Program-made: the position numbers and the translations under genes
Shown here: positions 9,933 to 18,449 of the stretch, one piece after another
How the letters are laid out: each line of letters begins with the position of its first letter
Position numbering within the stretch: position 1 is the first letter of the stretch
Assembly: GCA_028291545.1 (NCBI GenBank)
Contig: JAQGHR010000057.1
Span: 1 to 64,000, forward strand
From: Planctomycetota bacterium
Lineage (GTDB): Bacteria; Planctomycetota; Planctomycetia; Isosphaerales; Isosphaeraceae
DNA length: 64,000 nt
Direction: 5' to 3'
The notes under the pieces: generated by a model
The model's input: the letters and a program-made list of their open reading frames with translations, nothing else
Told to the model about the DNA's origin: nothing
Databases searched by the model: none

Positions 9933-10519
9933 GCCGAGCACTGCGCATCGCCGTCGCCGACGATGAGCCCGATATGCAGGACTATTTCCGAACAATCCTG
10001 CCCCGACTGGGACATATTGTCGTCGCCGTCTCCGGGACGGGCAAGGATCTGGTGGAGCAGTGCCGGGTCACTCGACCCGATCTGGTCATCACCGACATCA
10101 AGATGCCCGAGCTCGATGGGATCGAGGCCGCGATCCGGCTGTACAGGGACACCCCGGTCCCCGTCATCCTCGTCTCCGCCTTCCACGACGCCGAATTCAT
10201 TCGACGGGCCGAGGCCGATCACATCCTGGCCTACCTTGTCAAGCCGATCAAGCAGGCCGATCTCGAGCCGGCCATCACCATCGCCATGCAGCGGTTCGAG
10301 CAGTTCCAGGCCTTGCACAAGGAGGCGGCCGACCTGAAGCAAGCCTTGGAGGATCGCAAGACGATCGAGAAGGCCAAGGGCATCCTCATGAAGAAGACGG
10401 GCCTCGACGAGCACGCCGCGTTCCGCCGCCTACAGAGGCTGGCCAGCGATAAGAACAAGAAGCTGATCGAGGTCGCAACCATGATCCTCACGGCCGAAGA
10501 AGCCTACGGAGGTTCCTGA
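9929..10519 (+). CDS. ANTAR-domain response regulator (AmiR/NasT type)
   Basis: 196 residues. Receiver domain with DDE at 11-13, Asp56 in TDIKMPE, and Lys105. A coiled linker leads to an ANTAR domain at about 137-188 (DRKTIEKAKGILMKKTGLDE then AFRRLQRLA). ANTAR proteins bind paired hexaloop RNA hairpins and prevent transcription termination. Translation is coupled to the upstream kinase by an ATGA overlap. The target RNA is not evident: the small hairpins downstream do not fit the ANTAR loop consensus (A at loop position 1, G at position 4). Confidence 0.94.
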   Translation: MSRALRIAVADDEPDMQDYFRTILPRLGHIVVAVSGTGKDLVEQCRVTRPDLVITDIKMPELDGIEAAIRLYRDTPVPVILVSAFHDAEFIRRAEADHILAYLVKPIKQADLEPAITIAMQRFEQFQALHKEAADLKQALEDRKTIEKAKGILMKKTGLDEHAAFRRLQRLASDKNKKLIEVATMILTAEEAYGGS

Positions 10520-10656
10520 GCCGTCAATCGGCTGACGATCGAGGCGCGGACTCGGGCCTCCGCACGTATCTGGAAAGGCCCTGAGAGGCCGGTTTACGAT
10601 ACCGTGATCCAGTCGGAGTTCGGAATCGTTGAGGCCCCTCGACCGAGCATGCCACC

Positions 10657-12168
10657 ATGAAAACGCGGGCGACCTACGAGGAACTTCTCGGTCTTTGGCG
10701 CGATCAAGCGCTACTGGCTTCCTGTTCGGCCGTGCTGGGGTGGGACGAGCAAACATACTTGCCCCGCGGAGGGGCCGAGCACCGGGGTAACCAGCTCGCC
10801 CAGCTCGCCGGTTTGCACCACGAGAAGGTCACGAGCCCTCGAATCGCGGACGCGCTCGGCGAGATCGAGAACACGGATCTCGTCGCCACGTCCGATTCGC
10901 CGGAGGCCGCCAACGTCCGCGAGATTCGCCGGGTCGTCGATCGCCTGAGTCGCCTGCCTCGCACTCTGGTCGAGGAGCTCGCTCGGACGACCACGATCGC
11001 GCAGCAGGAATGGTCCTTGGCCCGTCGCGAGAACAGCTTCGCGCGACTTCAGCCGTGGCTCGAAGCCATTTTTGTGCTGAAGCGGCAAGAGGCCGCTTGC
11101 CTCGGGTACGTGGAGAGCCCATACGACCCACTCCTCGATGAATTCGAGCCGGGGGCGACCGCGCGCGGGCTCGACGCCGTTTTTCAGCCACTCCGACGTG
11201 AGCTGACGCCCCTTTGCGACGCCATTCTGGGCTCATCCCGGAGACCGGACCCCTCGATCCTCAGGCGATACTATCCCGTCGATCGGCAGCGCATTTTCTC
11301 GGATGTCGTGGCCGCCGCCATGGGATTTGATTTCGAGAAGGGGCGCATCGATCTCACCGAGCATCCGTTCTGCACCCAGCTTGGGCCGGGTGACTGCCGC
11401 GTGGCCACACGATTCGATGCGCGCAATTTCGGCGATGGCTTCTACAGCGTCCTGCACGAGGTAGGCCACGCCCTCTACGATCAAGGAACCGATCCCGCCC
11501 AGTACGGGACGCCGATGGGCGAGACGGCGTCGCTGGGGATTCATGAGTCCCAATCCCGACTGTGGGAGAACACGATCGGTCGAAGCCGGCCATTCTGGGA
11601 CCACTGGTTACCGCTTGCGCGCCAGCTCTTTCCTGATTCGCTCCGCGACGTCACCACCGAAGCGTTCCATTTCGCGAACAATCTCGTCGCGGCGACGCTC
11701 AATCGCGTGGAGGCGGATGAAGTCACCTACAATTTCCACATCCTCGCGCGATTCGACCTGGAGAAGGCGCTGATTGAAGGCGATCTCGCCGTCGCCGACC
11801 TGCCCGACGCCTGGTCGGGGGCGTATCAGAAGTATCTAGGAATATCACCATCCCATGATGCGGAGGGGTGTCTCCAGGACATCCACTGGAGCGCCGGACT
11901 GATCGGTTACTTCCCCACCTATGCGCTGGGCAACCTCTTCGCCGCCCAGTTCTTCGAAGCCGCTTCGGCCGACCTTCCGGGCCTCGACGCCTCGATCTCG
12001 AAGGGCGATTTCGCGGACCTGCTCGCCTGGCTTCGCAATCGCATCCACCGCCACGGCCAGCGTTACCGCGCGTCGGACCTCATCAATCGCGTGACCGGCT
12101 CTCCGCCTTCTCATGCCCCCCTGCTCCGCTCCCTTCGCCGGAAATACGGCAGGCTCTACCTGGACTGA
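10657..12168 (+). CDS. M32 family metallocarboxypeptidase (carboxypeptidase Taq)
   Basis: 503 residues, the usual length for the family. Zinc site HEVGH at 267-271 with the third ligand in HESQSR (Glu297). The N-terminal WDEQTYLPRGGAEHRG and C-terminal YALGNLFAAQFF segments are also characteristic of M32. It removes C-terminal residues from peptides in the cytosol, and no signal peptide is seen. It starts 137 bases after the ANTAR gene on the same strand. The gap holds a perfect AGCCG/CGGCT hairpin (10519-10533) and a GGCC hairpin (10577-10590), so it may be a separate or attenuated unit. Confidence 0.95.
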   Translation: MKTRATYEELLGLWRDQALLASCSAVLGWDEQTYLPRGGAEHRGNQLAQLAGLHHEKVTSPRIADALGEIENTDLVATSDSPEAANVREIRRVVDRLSRLPRTLVEELARTTTIAQQEWSLARRENSFARLQPWLEAIFVLKRQEAACLGYVESPYDPLLDEFEPGATARGLDAVFQPLRRELTPLCDAILGSSRRPDPSILRRYYPVDRQRIFSDVVAAAMGFDFEKGRIDLTEHPFCTQLGPGDCRVATRFDARNFGDGFYSVLHEVGHALYDQGTDPAQYGTPMGETASLGIHESQSRLWENTIGRSRPFWDHWLPLARQLFPDSLRDVTTEAFHFANNLVAATLNRVEADEVTYNFHILARFDLEKALIEGDLAVADLPDAWSGAYQKYLGISPSHDAEGCLQDIHWSAGLIGYFPTYALGNLFAAQFFEAASADLPGLDASISKGDFADLLAWLRNRIHRHGQRYRASDLINRVTGSPPSHAPLLRSLRRKYGRLYLD

Positions 12169-12364
12169 ATGAACCGGGCGCCGCGAATAGTGGTCTCCAG
12201 CGGTCCCGCGCCCTTGTCCGGACCCCGGATGCGCCGCGCAGTGCGTCCTCGGCCCTGGCGCGAGGTTTGCAGTGGGCGAAGCCGATGCCTCGGTCGGCCC
12301 TGTTCGCCTCGAACCGGGGATCTTTCCGAGGGAGTATGACTCCGAACGCGGAGGAGCACAGGTC

Positions 12365-12937
12365 ATGATGAGTCGACGCGATTCCGCGCGAGCCAGCGAC
12401 CTGGCCCGAGGAGCAGCGGCAGGCCTGGTCGGAACGGCCGCGATGACGGCCGCGTTGGCTGCGGCCAAGGTCTTTGGCGGCCTCCCCGGCGAGACGCCTC
12501 CGCGCAAGGTCGCCCGGCGAGCGAAAGAGGCCGCGGGTCTTGCCGATGACCTGCCCGGTCCGGCCTTTGAATTGGCCTGGGTCACCGAGCATTTCGCCTA
12601 TGGAGCGGTGGCGGGCGCGGCCTATCCCGTGGCAAGAAAGGCACTGCCCCGGAGCCCCGTACTCTCGGGTGCGACCTTCGGCCTGGCTGTCTGGGCGACC
12701 AGCTATGCGGGATGGTTGCCCCTGACCGGGCTCCACCCGGGGCCGTGGCGAGATTCGAACCGCAGGCAGGCGACGATGATCGCCGCCCATATCGTCTACG
12801 GCGTGACGACGGCCCTCGCCCTGAACTGGATGAAGCCAGATCGACTGTCCGCCGACGGTAGGGGCCGTCGACCCGGCGGACGCTTCAGAACTGGAAGCCA
12901 GCGATCCCGAGCGGCCGGGGTGTTCAGTCACTCATAA
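12365..12937 (+). CDS. Small alanine-rich membrane protein
   Basis: 190 residues from the ATG at 12365, chosen because GGAGGAG lies about 9 bases upstream; an in-frame start at 12272 lacks such a site. Residues 10-40 (LARGAAAGLVGTAAMTAALA), a central AYGAVAGAAYPVA stretch and two further hydrophobic segments suggest four short membrane helices. The pattern resembles the DUF1440/DUF6789-type inner-membrane proteins, but this is a loose match. The C-terminus is Arg-rich. No function can be given; it sits alone between the peptidase and the flavoprotein. Confidence 0.7.
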   Translation: MMSRRDSARASDLARGAAAGLVGTAAMTAALAAAKVFGGLPGETPPRKVARRAKEAAGLADDLPGPAFELAWVTEHFAYGAVAGAAYPVARKALPRSPVLSGATFGLAVWATSYAGWLPLTGLHPGPWRDSNRRQATMIAAHIVYGVTTALALNWMKPDRLSADGRGRRPGGRFRTGSQRSRAAGVFSHS

Positions 12938-13114
12938 ATCGTCTCCGTTTGCTCCCCCTGGAAATCATCCATCAAGAGAGACCGCTGCCCAACAGTCTCG
13001 GTCCGGGGCCGGGGTACCGATCCCGGGCACCCACCAACGGGATCCAGACTGCATAAACGAACGCGATTCCCGTCTGCGACTGTGAGACCTGGCGCGAGGC
13101 AGGGACATTCCCTC

Positions 13115-14083
13115 ATGCTGTACGACGCCCTGATTGTTGGAGGTGGCCCCGCCGGGCTCAGCGCGGCGCTCGTGCTTGGCCGATGCCGCCGACGCGTGCT
13201 GGTATGCGACACCGGCCAGCCTCGAAATGCGGGCGCTCAGGCCATGCACGGCTACCTCAGCCGCGACGGCCTCCCTCCGCGCGAATTGCTGCACCTCGGT
13301 CGGGTCGAGATCGCCCGATACGGCGTGGAGTTTCTTGAGGCCGAGGTGGTCTCCGTGCAACGGTCGGCGGAGGCACCTTTCGCGGACGATCGGGCCGGTT
13401 TTGAGGTCGCGACCGCTGACGGGCGAACGCACATCGGGCGAAAACTCCTCCTCGCGACGGGCGTCCGTGACGTCCTGCCCCCGATCGAGGGAGCGGAACG
13501 ATACTACGGCCGTGGGGTCCACCATTGCCCGTATTGCGACGGGTGGGAGCACCGGGACGCGAGCCTGGTCGCTTACGGGTCGGGTCGCGCCGCGATTGGA
13601 TTGGCGTTGTCCTTGAGGACCTGGTCGCGTCGGGTCACCGCATGCACGGACGGGCGACGGGTCGACCCCCGGGACCATGCCCGATTGGAACGGAACGGGA
13701 TCGCACTCCGAACACAAGGCGTCGCAAAACTCTACGGGTCCGAGGAGGTCCTCCATGGAATCCTATTCGAGGACGGGGGGCGGCTCGATTGCGATGCTCT
13801 GTTCTTCAACACCGATCATCTCCAGCGCTCGTCACTGCCTGGCCTGCTCGGCTGCAAATTCGGGAAGGACGGATGCGTGATCACCCACGGCAAGCAACAC
13901 ACGGGCGTGGACGGGTTGTTCCTGGCGGGCGATGCAGCGGGCGACGTGCAATTCGTCATCGTCGCCGCCGCAGAGGGAGCGCGCGCCGCAGTGGCGATCA
14001 ACCGCGAACTTCAGGACGAGGACCGAGGCGAAGCCCGCCCGGCGCCGCGTGCCGGCACCCTGTCTGCTTTCAGGCGGAGCTGA
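13115..14083 (+). CDS. Thioredoxin-reductase-like FAD/NAD(P) oxidoreductase
   Basis: 322 residues from the ATG at 13115, where the Rossmann strand begins; upstream codons add nothing conserved. FAD-binding ALIVGGGPAGLSAAL at 5-19, redox-type CPYCDGWE at 138-145 in the position of the CATC site of thioredoxin reductase, an NAD(P) fold (VAYGSGRAAIGLAL), and the C-terminal FLAGDAAGDVQ FAD motif. The CPYC pair is typical of the GliT/HlmI-like dithiol oxidases and of uncharacterised bacterial homologs, rather than of standard TrxB. It probably oxidises or reduces a small dithiol in the cytosol. The substrate is unknown and no thioredoxin gene is adjacent. Confidence 0.9.
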   Translation: MLYDALIVGGGPAGLSAALVLGRCRRRVLVCDTGQPRNAGAQAMHGYLSRDGLPPRELLHLGRVEIARYGVEFLEAEVVSVQRSAEAPFADDRAGFEVATADGRTHIGRKLLLATGVRDVLPPIEGAERYYGRGVHHCPYCDGWEHRDASLVAYGSGRAAIGLALSLRTWSRRVTACTDGRRVDPRDHARLERNGIALRTQGVAKLYGSEEVLHGILFEDGGRLDCDALFFNTDHLQRSSLPGLLGCKFGKDGCVITHGKQHTGVDGLFLAGDAAGDVQFVIVAAAEGARAAVAINRELQDEDRGEARPAPRAGTLSAFRRS

Positions 14084-14139
14084 AGGGCCGCAACTGTCCC
14101 GACGTCCGGAATGACTGACGTCGATCGCATGAATTGCGG

Positions 14140-14165
14140 TATGACAATGTCGGGGGTTGTCAATA
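14140..14165. promoter_or_regulatory. Candidate operator: TATGACAA ... TTGTCAATA inverted repeat
   Basis: TATGACAA at 14140-14147 faces TTGTCAATA at 14157-14165 across nine bases, about 30 bases before the SDR start codon. The position and AT-richness fit a repressor site over the promoter. No adjacent regulator gene is seen, so this is only a candidate. Confidence 0.3.
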
Positions 14166-14193
14166 TTTTGCATGTATTAGACGGAGTCGTACG

Positions 14194-14970
14194 ATGCAAC
14201 TTGAAGGACGTGTCGCACTCGTCACGGGCGCGGGATCGGGTATCGGACGGGCCACGGCGGACTTGATGGCCCGCGAAGGGGCCAAGGTCGCCGCACTCGG
14301 ACCCGAAGAGGAGGAGTTGAGGGATCTTGTCCGGGAGATTGGCGACGAGCGGGCGATCGCCATCGACGCCGACGTCTCCCAGCCCGACCAGATGGAGCGG
14401 GCGGTTCGCACCGTGATCGACCGGTGGGGGTCGCTTGATCTTGTGTTCGCCAACGCCGGAATCAACGGCGTTTGGGCACCGCTGGAGGAACTCTCACCCG
14501 AGGAATGGGACAAGACCCTGGCGATTAATCTCAAAGGCACGTTCCTGACGGTCAAGTATGCCCTGCCCTACCTCAAGCGTCACGGCGGGTCGATCATCGT
14601 CACGTCCTCGGTCAACGGCACGCGGATGTTCAGCAACACCGGCGCGACGGCTTACGCGTGTTCGAAGGCGGCGCAGGTTGCTTTCACCAAGATGGTCGCC
14701 GTGGAGCTGGCGCCACACAAGGTCCGCGTCAACGTAATCTGCCCCGGGGCGATCAAGACGCCCATTCATGAGAAGACCGACCGCCGCGACCTGGAAGAGG
14801 TCCAGATTCCGGTGGAGTTCCCCGAGGGGCAGATCCCCCTGACGCACGGCGCACAAGGCGACCCCATGCAAGTCGCCCGGCTCGTGGTCTTCCTCGCCTC
14901 CGACGCCGCAGACCACATCACCGGAACGGAGATCTGGATTGACGGCGGAGAGTCGCTCCTGAAAGGTTAG
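14194..14970 (+). CDS. Short-chain dehydrogenase/reductase (SDR)
   Basis: 258 residues from the ATG at 14194, with GGAG seven bases upstream. Classical SDR signatures: nucleotide loop TGAGSGIG at 11-18, NAG at 87-89, catalytic Ser near 139, Tyr154 and Lys158 in YACSK, and the PGAIKTP motif. The C-terminal ITGTEIWIDGGESL is typical. It is an NAD(P)-dependent oxidoreductase of unknown substrate in the cytosol. Cofactor choice cannot be read safely: the end of strand beta-2 is ALGPEEEEL and lacks the usual Arg of NADP enzymes, which favours NAD. It stands alone, with a possible operator upstream. Confidence 0.95.
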   Translation: MQLEGRVALVTGAGSGIGRATADLMAREGAKVAALGPEEEELRDLVREIGDERAIAIDADVSQPDQMERAVRTVIDRWGSLDLVFANAGINGVWAPLEELSPEEWDKTLAINLKGTFLTVKYALPYLKRHGGSIIVTSSVNGTRMFSNTGATAYACSKAAQVAFTKMVAVELAPHKVRVNVICPGAIKTPIHEKTDRRDLEEVQIPVEFPEGQIPLTHGAQGDPMQVARLVVFLASDAADHITGTEIWIDGGESLLKG

Positions 14971-15195
14971 TGCCCGTCTCGGAGGCCGCCATTTCTGGCG
15001 CGCATGCAGGCCCTCGACGTTTTCCGATGCGTCCAACCGCCGGGAACTCCGCGCCTGTCATTCCTGTGGAAATGCCGGCTTCCGCGACTTCAATCCGCAT
15101 CGCGGTCTTCAAGGAAAGACCAAGCATGCGGATGCGTCTTCATGTAGTGTGGCGTCAGTCGCCCTGCAATATCGAGGAAAACCGGGTCCACGGGC

Positions 15196-15294
15196 TTAGC
15201 CTCGGCCTGCGCAAACAATCACATTCTGGTAGGCCCAAAGCGCGATACTACTGACGACGATTGCGATCGCGACCTGAATCTGAACGATGTCCAT
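15196..15294 (-). CDS. 32-residue single-span membrane peptide
   Basis: The ATG at 15294 has AGGAG at 15307-15303, eight bases upstream, and a TAA at 15198-15196. The product starts MDIVQIQVAIAIVVSSIALW and ends NVIVCAGRG. Residues 4-26 are almost entirely hydrophobic, enough for one membrane helix, and the short tail carries one Cys. Part of the ribosome site is inside a strong inverted repeat (15305-15329). The family is unknown. A good ribosome site, a clean hydrophobic helix and no overlapping gene make it more than a chance ORF, but it has not been compared with other genomes. Confidence 0.45.
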   Translation of the reverse strand: MDIVQIQVAIAIVVSSIALWAYQNVIVCAGRG

Positions 15295-15304
15295 CGATGA
15301 GTCT

Positions 15305-15329
15305 CCTAGGGGTTCTGATAAACCCTAGG
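15305..15329 (-). promoter_or_regulatory. Hairpin overlapping the ribosome site of the 32-residue gene
   Basis: The arms CCTAGGGGTT (15305-15314) and AACCCTAGG (15321-15329) pair with one bulged G around a six-base loop. In the minus-strand transcript the last three stem bases are the AGG of the Shine-Dalgarno sequence of the gene at 15294. Folding should limit ribosome access. Alternatively it could be a DNA operator. Confidence 0.4.
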
Positions 15330-15921
15330 TCACGATCGCCTGCCACTCTTGACGTCGCCGCAAATTGCATCCTGCTGCGACCAAGACGCGAAATCCCCGC
15401 CGCTATCATCAACACACCCGGACATCGTTTCCTATTCGTGCTCGCTGAATACCGTCATCCGCACCTCCTAAATACGGCGGGCCGTTCGCCGTTCAACGGG
15501 TCGCCACAAGCAATGGTTTGTCGCTGGTAACGTGCATGCCTGCCGGGTACCAGGGAAGCATGAAGGCTCGCAGACCGGACAGAGCCAGTCTGTCTGCATA
15601 TGTTGCCAGATTGCGCACCGAGAACGACCATTTCCCGGTCTCCCCGAATTTCGGACGTTAATTTCGATCCGCCGATTGACAACGGGCCGAATGTGACACA
15701 GGTTTCCGGTGTGCGGCCGGCTCAGCGAAGATCGTGAGCAACGAGCCCCAGACGTGAAGAGGCCGACATCCAGGTATGACGGCCGCATGAGTTTTCTTCG
15801 TGGACCGGGGCGGGACGTCTCCCGTCTCGATGGATACTAATCAGGTTCGGTTGTGGCAAAGAGCGGACCCTTGATCGGGCCCACTCCGAGCTGTGTCTCA
15901 CTCCAGAAAGGGGCAACTGCG
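15330..15921. other. Intergenic region before the flp genes
   Basis: About 590 bases with no convincing gene. On the minus strand an eight-codon frame (MTVFSEHE, 15432-15458) has a perfect AGGAGG five bases ahead and lies upstream of the 32-residue gene; it could be a leader peptide but may be chance. The plus-strand promoter of the flp operon should be here, but no consensus -35/-10 pair is clear. Confidence 0.35.
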
Positions 15922-16345
15922 ATGAGGAATTTCTTCAAGACGCTGCTGGTCGCGGAAGATGGGGCCACCATGGTCGAGTACGCCCTGATGGTCGCGCTCA
16001 TCGGGGCCGCGCTCGTCACCGCCGTCACCGGCCTGAAGACCGCGATCAGCACCCAGCTCGGCACCGTGTCAACTGCAGTCACCGGTAGCTGATCGTCGAC
16101 ATGAGTCCGGGGCGTGAGCGGGCGGGCGATTCCCCCTCACGCCCTGCATCATTCCTGCTCGGAAGTGGAACACGTTCCGCCCAAAATCGTCAGCCGTCGG
16201 GAACTTGTCCTGGCCGATCGAACAAACGTCTCTCAAGAAAGGGGCAACTGCGATGAGGAATTTCTTCAAGACGCTGCTGGTCGCGGAAGACGGGGCCACC
16301 ATGGTCGAGTACGCCCTGATGGTCGCGCTCATCGGGGCCGCGCTC
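15905..16345 (+). repeat. Direct repeat carrying the two flp genes
   Basis: Bases 15905-16014 recur at 16236-16345 with a single mismatch seen. The repeat starts in the ribosome site (AGAAAGGGG) and covers the first two thirds of each flp gene. The 3' thirds are more diverged. This is a recent tandem duplication of the pilin gene or is kept similar by gene conversion. Confidence 0.9.
15922..16092 (+). CDS. flp: Flp/Fap-type pilin 1
   Basis: 56 residues. Short type IVb pilin: charged leader MRNFFKTLLVAEDGATMVEY, then the hydrophobic helix ALMVALIGAALVTAV and a small polar tail. The conserved Gly-Ala-Thr/Met-Val-Glu-Tyr block with Glu and Tyr at the mature N-terminus is the Flp hallmark; cleavage by the prepilin peptidase CpaA encoded downstream is expected near this block. 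The start is set by AAAGGGG upstream. It is the major subunit of the Tad pilus used for surface attachment. First gene of the plus-strand tad operon. Confidence 0.95.
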   Translation: MRNFFKTLLVAEDGATMVEYALMVALIGAALVTAVTGLKTAISTQLGTVSTAVTGS

Positions 16346-16423
16346 ATCACCGCCGTCACCGGCCTCAAGACCGCGATCAGTGGCCAGTTCAGTGACGTAT
16401 CGACGACGGTCACTGGTAGCTGA
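16253..16423 (+). CDS. flp: Flp/Fap-type pilin 2
   Basis: 56 residues, nearly identical to pilin 1. The first 31 residues are the same, then Val to Ile at 32, and most changes fall after residue 43 (GQFSDVSTTVTGS against TQLGTVSTAVTGS). It has the same leader, processing block and ribosome site, 331 bases downstream of the first copy. The differences are confined to the exposed C-terminal end, as expected if the two form alternative or mixed filaments. It lies about 150 bases before the prepilin peptidase gene. Confidence 0.95.
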   Translation: MRNFFKTLLVAEDGATMVEYALMVALIGAALITAVTGLKTAISGQFSDVSTTVTGS

Positions 16424-16575
16424 CGATCAACGGCCTCCGTGTTCAGCGAGTGACGTCGTCCCCCCGTCCATTATCCACCAACGCGCCGCTGCCGAGACGC
16501 CGTCGACTTGATCGACTTCCGTCGATGGCGACTCTCGGGCAATAGGGCCACACAGATTCTAAAGCGGGTGCGTTC

Positions 16576-17202
16576 ATGTCGCGATTCGAGCTCCTTCCAT
16601 GGTTGGTCGTCGCATTCGTCACGCTCGTCGCCGGCGCGACCGATTTGTGGAGATTCAAGGTCTATAACGTCCTCACGTTCCCCGCGTTGCTCGGGGGTGT
16701 GCTCGTCTCGTCCTGGCTCGGAGGTCTGAGCGGACTGGGATACAGCCTGATGGGTGCGGCGGTGGGATTCGGCGTCTTGCTCCTGTTCTTTGCACTCGGG
16801 GGCGTTGGGGCGGGCGACGTGAAGCTCTTCGCGGCGATCGGCGCGTGGCTCGGTCCCGGGATCACGGCCGATCTCTTCGCTGTCTCCGCGCTGGCGGCCG
16901 GCGGGTACGCGCTGGGCCTGGTGATCCTTCGAGGAGGTTTAGGGCAGGCGGTTGTCGAGGTCACGCTGCTCGGCGCGCGAATGTTCTCGCCGGGATCGTG
17001 GAGCCGTTCTAGCACTCGGATCGAGACCGAGGTCTGCCGGCCTGACCGTCGCCGACGTCTCGTGCCGTTCGCGGCCGTGACTTGCCTGGCCTTCTTCGCG
17101 ATGTCGTACGTTCAGCATCTCGACCGGTTCGCGCATCGGCCGTCACTCGTTCGCGCCGGGTCGACCGTGTCGCAGGTCTCACTGATCGGGGAAGACCGAT
17201 GA
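16576..17202 (+). CDS. cpaA: Prepilin peptidase CpaA/TadV (A24)
   Basis: 208 residues, several membrane helices. The two catalytic aspartates of A24 peptidases are visible: Asp23 in ATDLWRFKVYN and Asp81 in GAGDVKLF. The methyltransferase part found in PilD is absent, as usual for CpaA. It cleaves Flp prepilins (and TadE-like pseudopilins) in the inner membrane. The C-terminal 60 residues after the last helix are Arg-rich and longer than in typical CpaA. The stop overlaps the cpaB start as ATGA. Confidence 0.92.
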   Translation: MSRFELLPWLVVAFVTLVAGATDLWRFKVYNVLTFPALLGGVLVSSWLGGLSGLGYSLMGAAVGFGVLLLFFALGGVGAGDVKLFAAIGAWLGPGITADLFAVSALAAGGYALGLVILRGGLGQAVVEVTLLGARMFSPGSWSRSSTRIETEVCRPDRRRRLVPFAAVTCLAFFAMSYVQHLDRFAHRPSLVRAGSTVSQVSLIGEDR

Positions 17203-18401
17203 ATGTTCGGACGATGATCGTCGCGGGCCTTGCGGTGATTTTCGGCCTGGGCGCGGCGATTGGCATTCGGGCCATGAAGCAACCCGCGGCGGTCGCCGCC
17301 GTGGCGACCCGCGCGGTTGTCTTCGTCTCGGCCGATATTCAGCGCGGTGTAACGATCAAGGAAGCCTCCCTGGAAATACGCCAGGTGCCCAGGGATCAAG
17401 CGGCCGACAACGCGATTGACAAGACGTCGGACGTGGTCGATCGCATCGCGCGGATCCCGATGCTCAAGGGCGACGTTGTCTCCGACGCCAAGCTCGAACC
17501 TAAAGGGGCAAAGTCGCGGACGGTTCCCTCGGGGAAGCTGGCGTTCACGATCTCCAAGGCCGACATGCCGACCCTGGAGGTGGACGACCATGTGGACGTC
17601 TACTTCACGAACAGCGGCTCGGGCGGGCCACCTGTTGCGAGCAGCTCTTTGCAGAATATCCCGGTCTGGGAAGTGACTCCACCGAACGCCACCACGCCCA
17701 ACACCAGCGCCGGCCCGGTGACGCTTCTCGTTGATCCGGATCAGGCGGAAGCCCTGAATCGAGGGATGAATGCCGGGACCTTGCGGTTCGCGCGTCGAAA
17801 TGCCGCCGACCCCGTGCGGCCGGCGACGCTCGCACCGCAGCCTATACCTGTGCCGATCGCCGAGGATACGGACCTGGCCATCCCCGAAGGGAAGCGAGCC
17901 TTTACGATCCATGCGCCGAGTCCATCGCCTTTTCTCGAAGCGCATTCGCTCAAAGGGAGGAGCGTCGATATCCTCATGACCACGAAAAGCGACGGGGGGA
18001 CGGCCGCCCTGCCGAGCGAGGCCGTCGTCTACGTATTGGTCCAGAACGTTGAGGTCCACGACGCGAAGGCCCTCGTCGCCGGCAGTGATCCGTCCTCCCG
18101 CAACGGTAGTGCGGAGCGGGCGATCCTCGCGGTGACGCTCCTCGTCGATCCCGGCGAGGTGACCAGGCTCGTCATGGGACAGAGTGCAGGGACGTTCCAT
18201 ATCTCGCTTCGACATCCCCGCGATCACCAGGTGGACGCGGAGCCACCCGTCCTCATGAAGACGACGCGCATCACCGCCGTGACTCTGAAGGGCACTCGCC
18301 TCGGTCAAGACACGCGGACGAGTCTTGAGCCGGTGGACCGTCGGGCCAGGCCCCTCTTTCCGAGAGACTCCCTGGCCAAGACGGCACGTGCGGGTTTCTG
18401 A
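17199..18401 (+). CDS. cpaB: Flp pilus assembly protein CpaB/RcpC
   Basis: 400 residues from the ATG at 17199, coupled to cpaA by ATGA. N-terminal membrane anchor (MIVAGLAVIFGLGAAIGI), then an SAF-type domain (VFVSADIQRGVTIKEASL followed by RIARIPMLKGDVVSDAKL) and an RcpC-like region with SGKLAFTI and DHVDVYF. A second similar block (EGKRAFTI, GRSVDILM, AILAVTLLVDPGEVTRL) suggests a tandem repeat of the RcpC domain. It acts in the periplasm, probably linking pilus and secretin. It is longer than many CpaB proteins (about 250-300), which the repeat would explain. Confidence 0.88.
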   Translation: MNVRTMIVAGLAVIFGLGAAIGIRAMKQPAAVAAVATRAVVFVSADIQRGVTIKEASLEIRQVPRDQAADNAIDKTSDVVDRIARIPMLKGDVVSDAKLEPKGAKSRTVPSGKLAFTISKADMPTLEVDDHVDVYFTNSGSGGPPVASSSLQNIPVWEVTPPNATTPNTSAGPVTLLVDPDQAEALNRGMNAGTLRFARRNAADPVRPATLAPQPIPVPIAEDTDLAIPEGKRAFTIHAPSPSPFLEAHSLKGRSVDILMTTKSDGGTAALPSEAVVYVLVQNVEVHDAKALVAGSDPSSRNGSAERAILAVTLLVDPGEVTRLVMGQSAGTFHISLRHPRDHQVDAEPPVLMKTTRITAVTLKGTRLGQDTRTSLEPVDRRARPLFPRDSLAKTARAGF

Positions 18402-18449
18402 GATCCGAATGGACCGGTCAATGCGGGGCAAACGTCCCAAGGATCGAGA

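Noticed and set aside
10519..10590. Two hairpins as the ANTAR target
   Set aside because: Loops are TCAAT (five bases) and CTGAGA; neither has A at position 1 and G at position 4 of a six-base loop.
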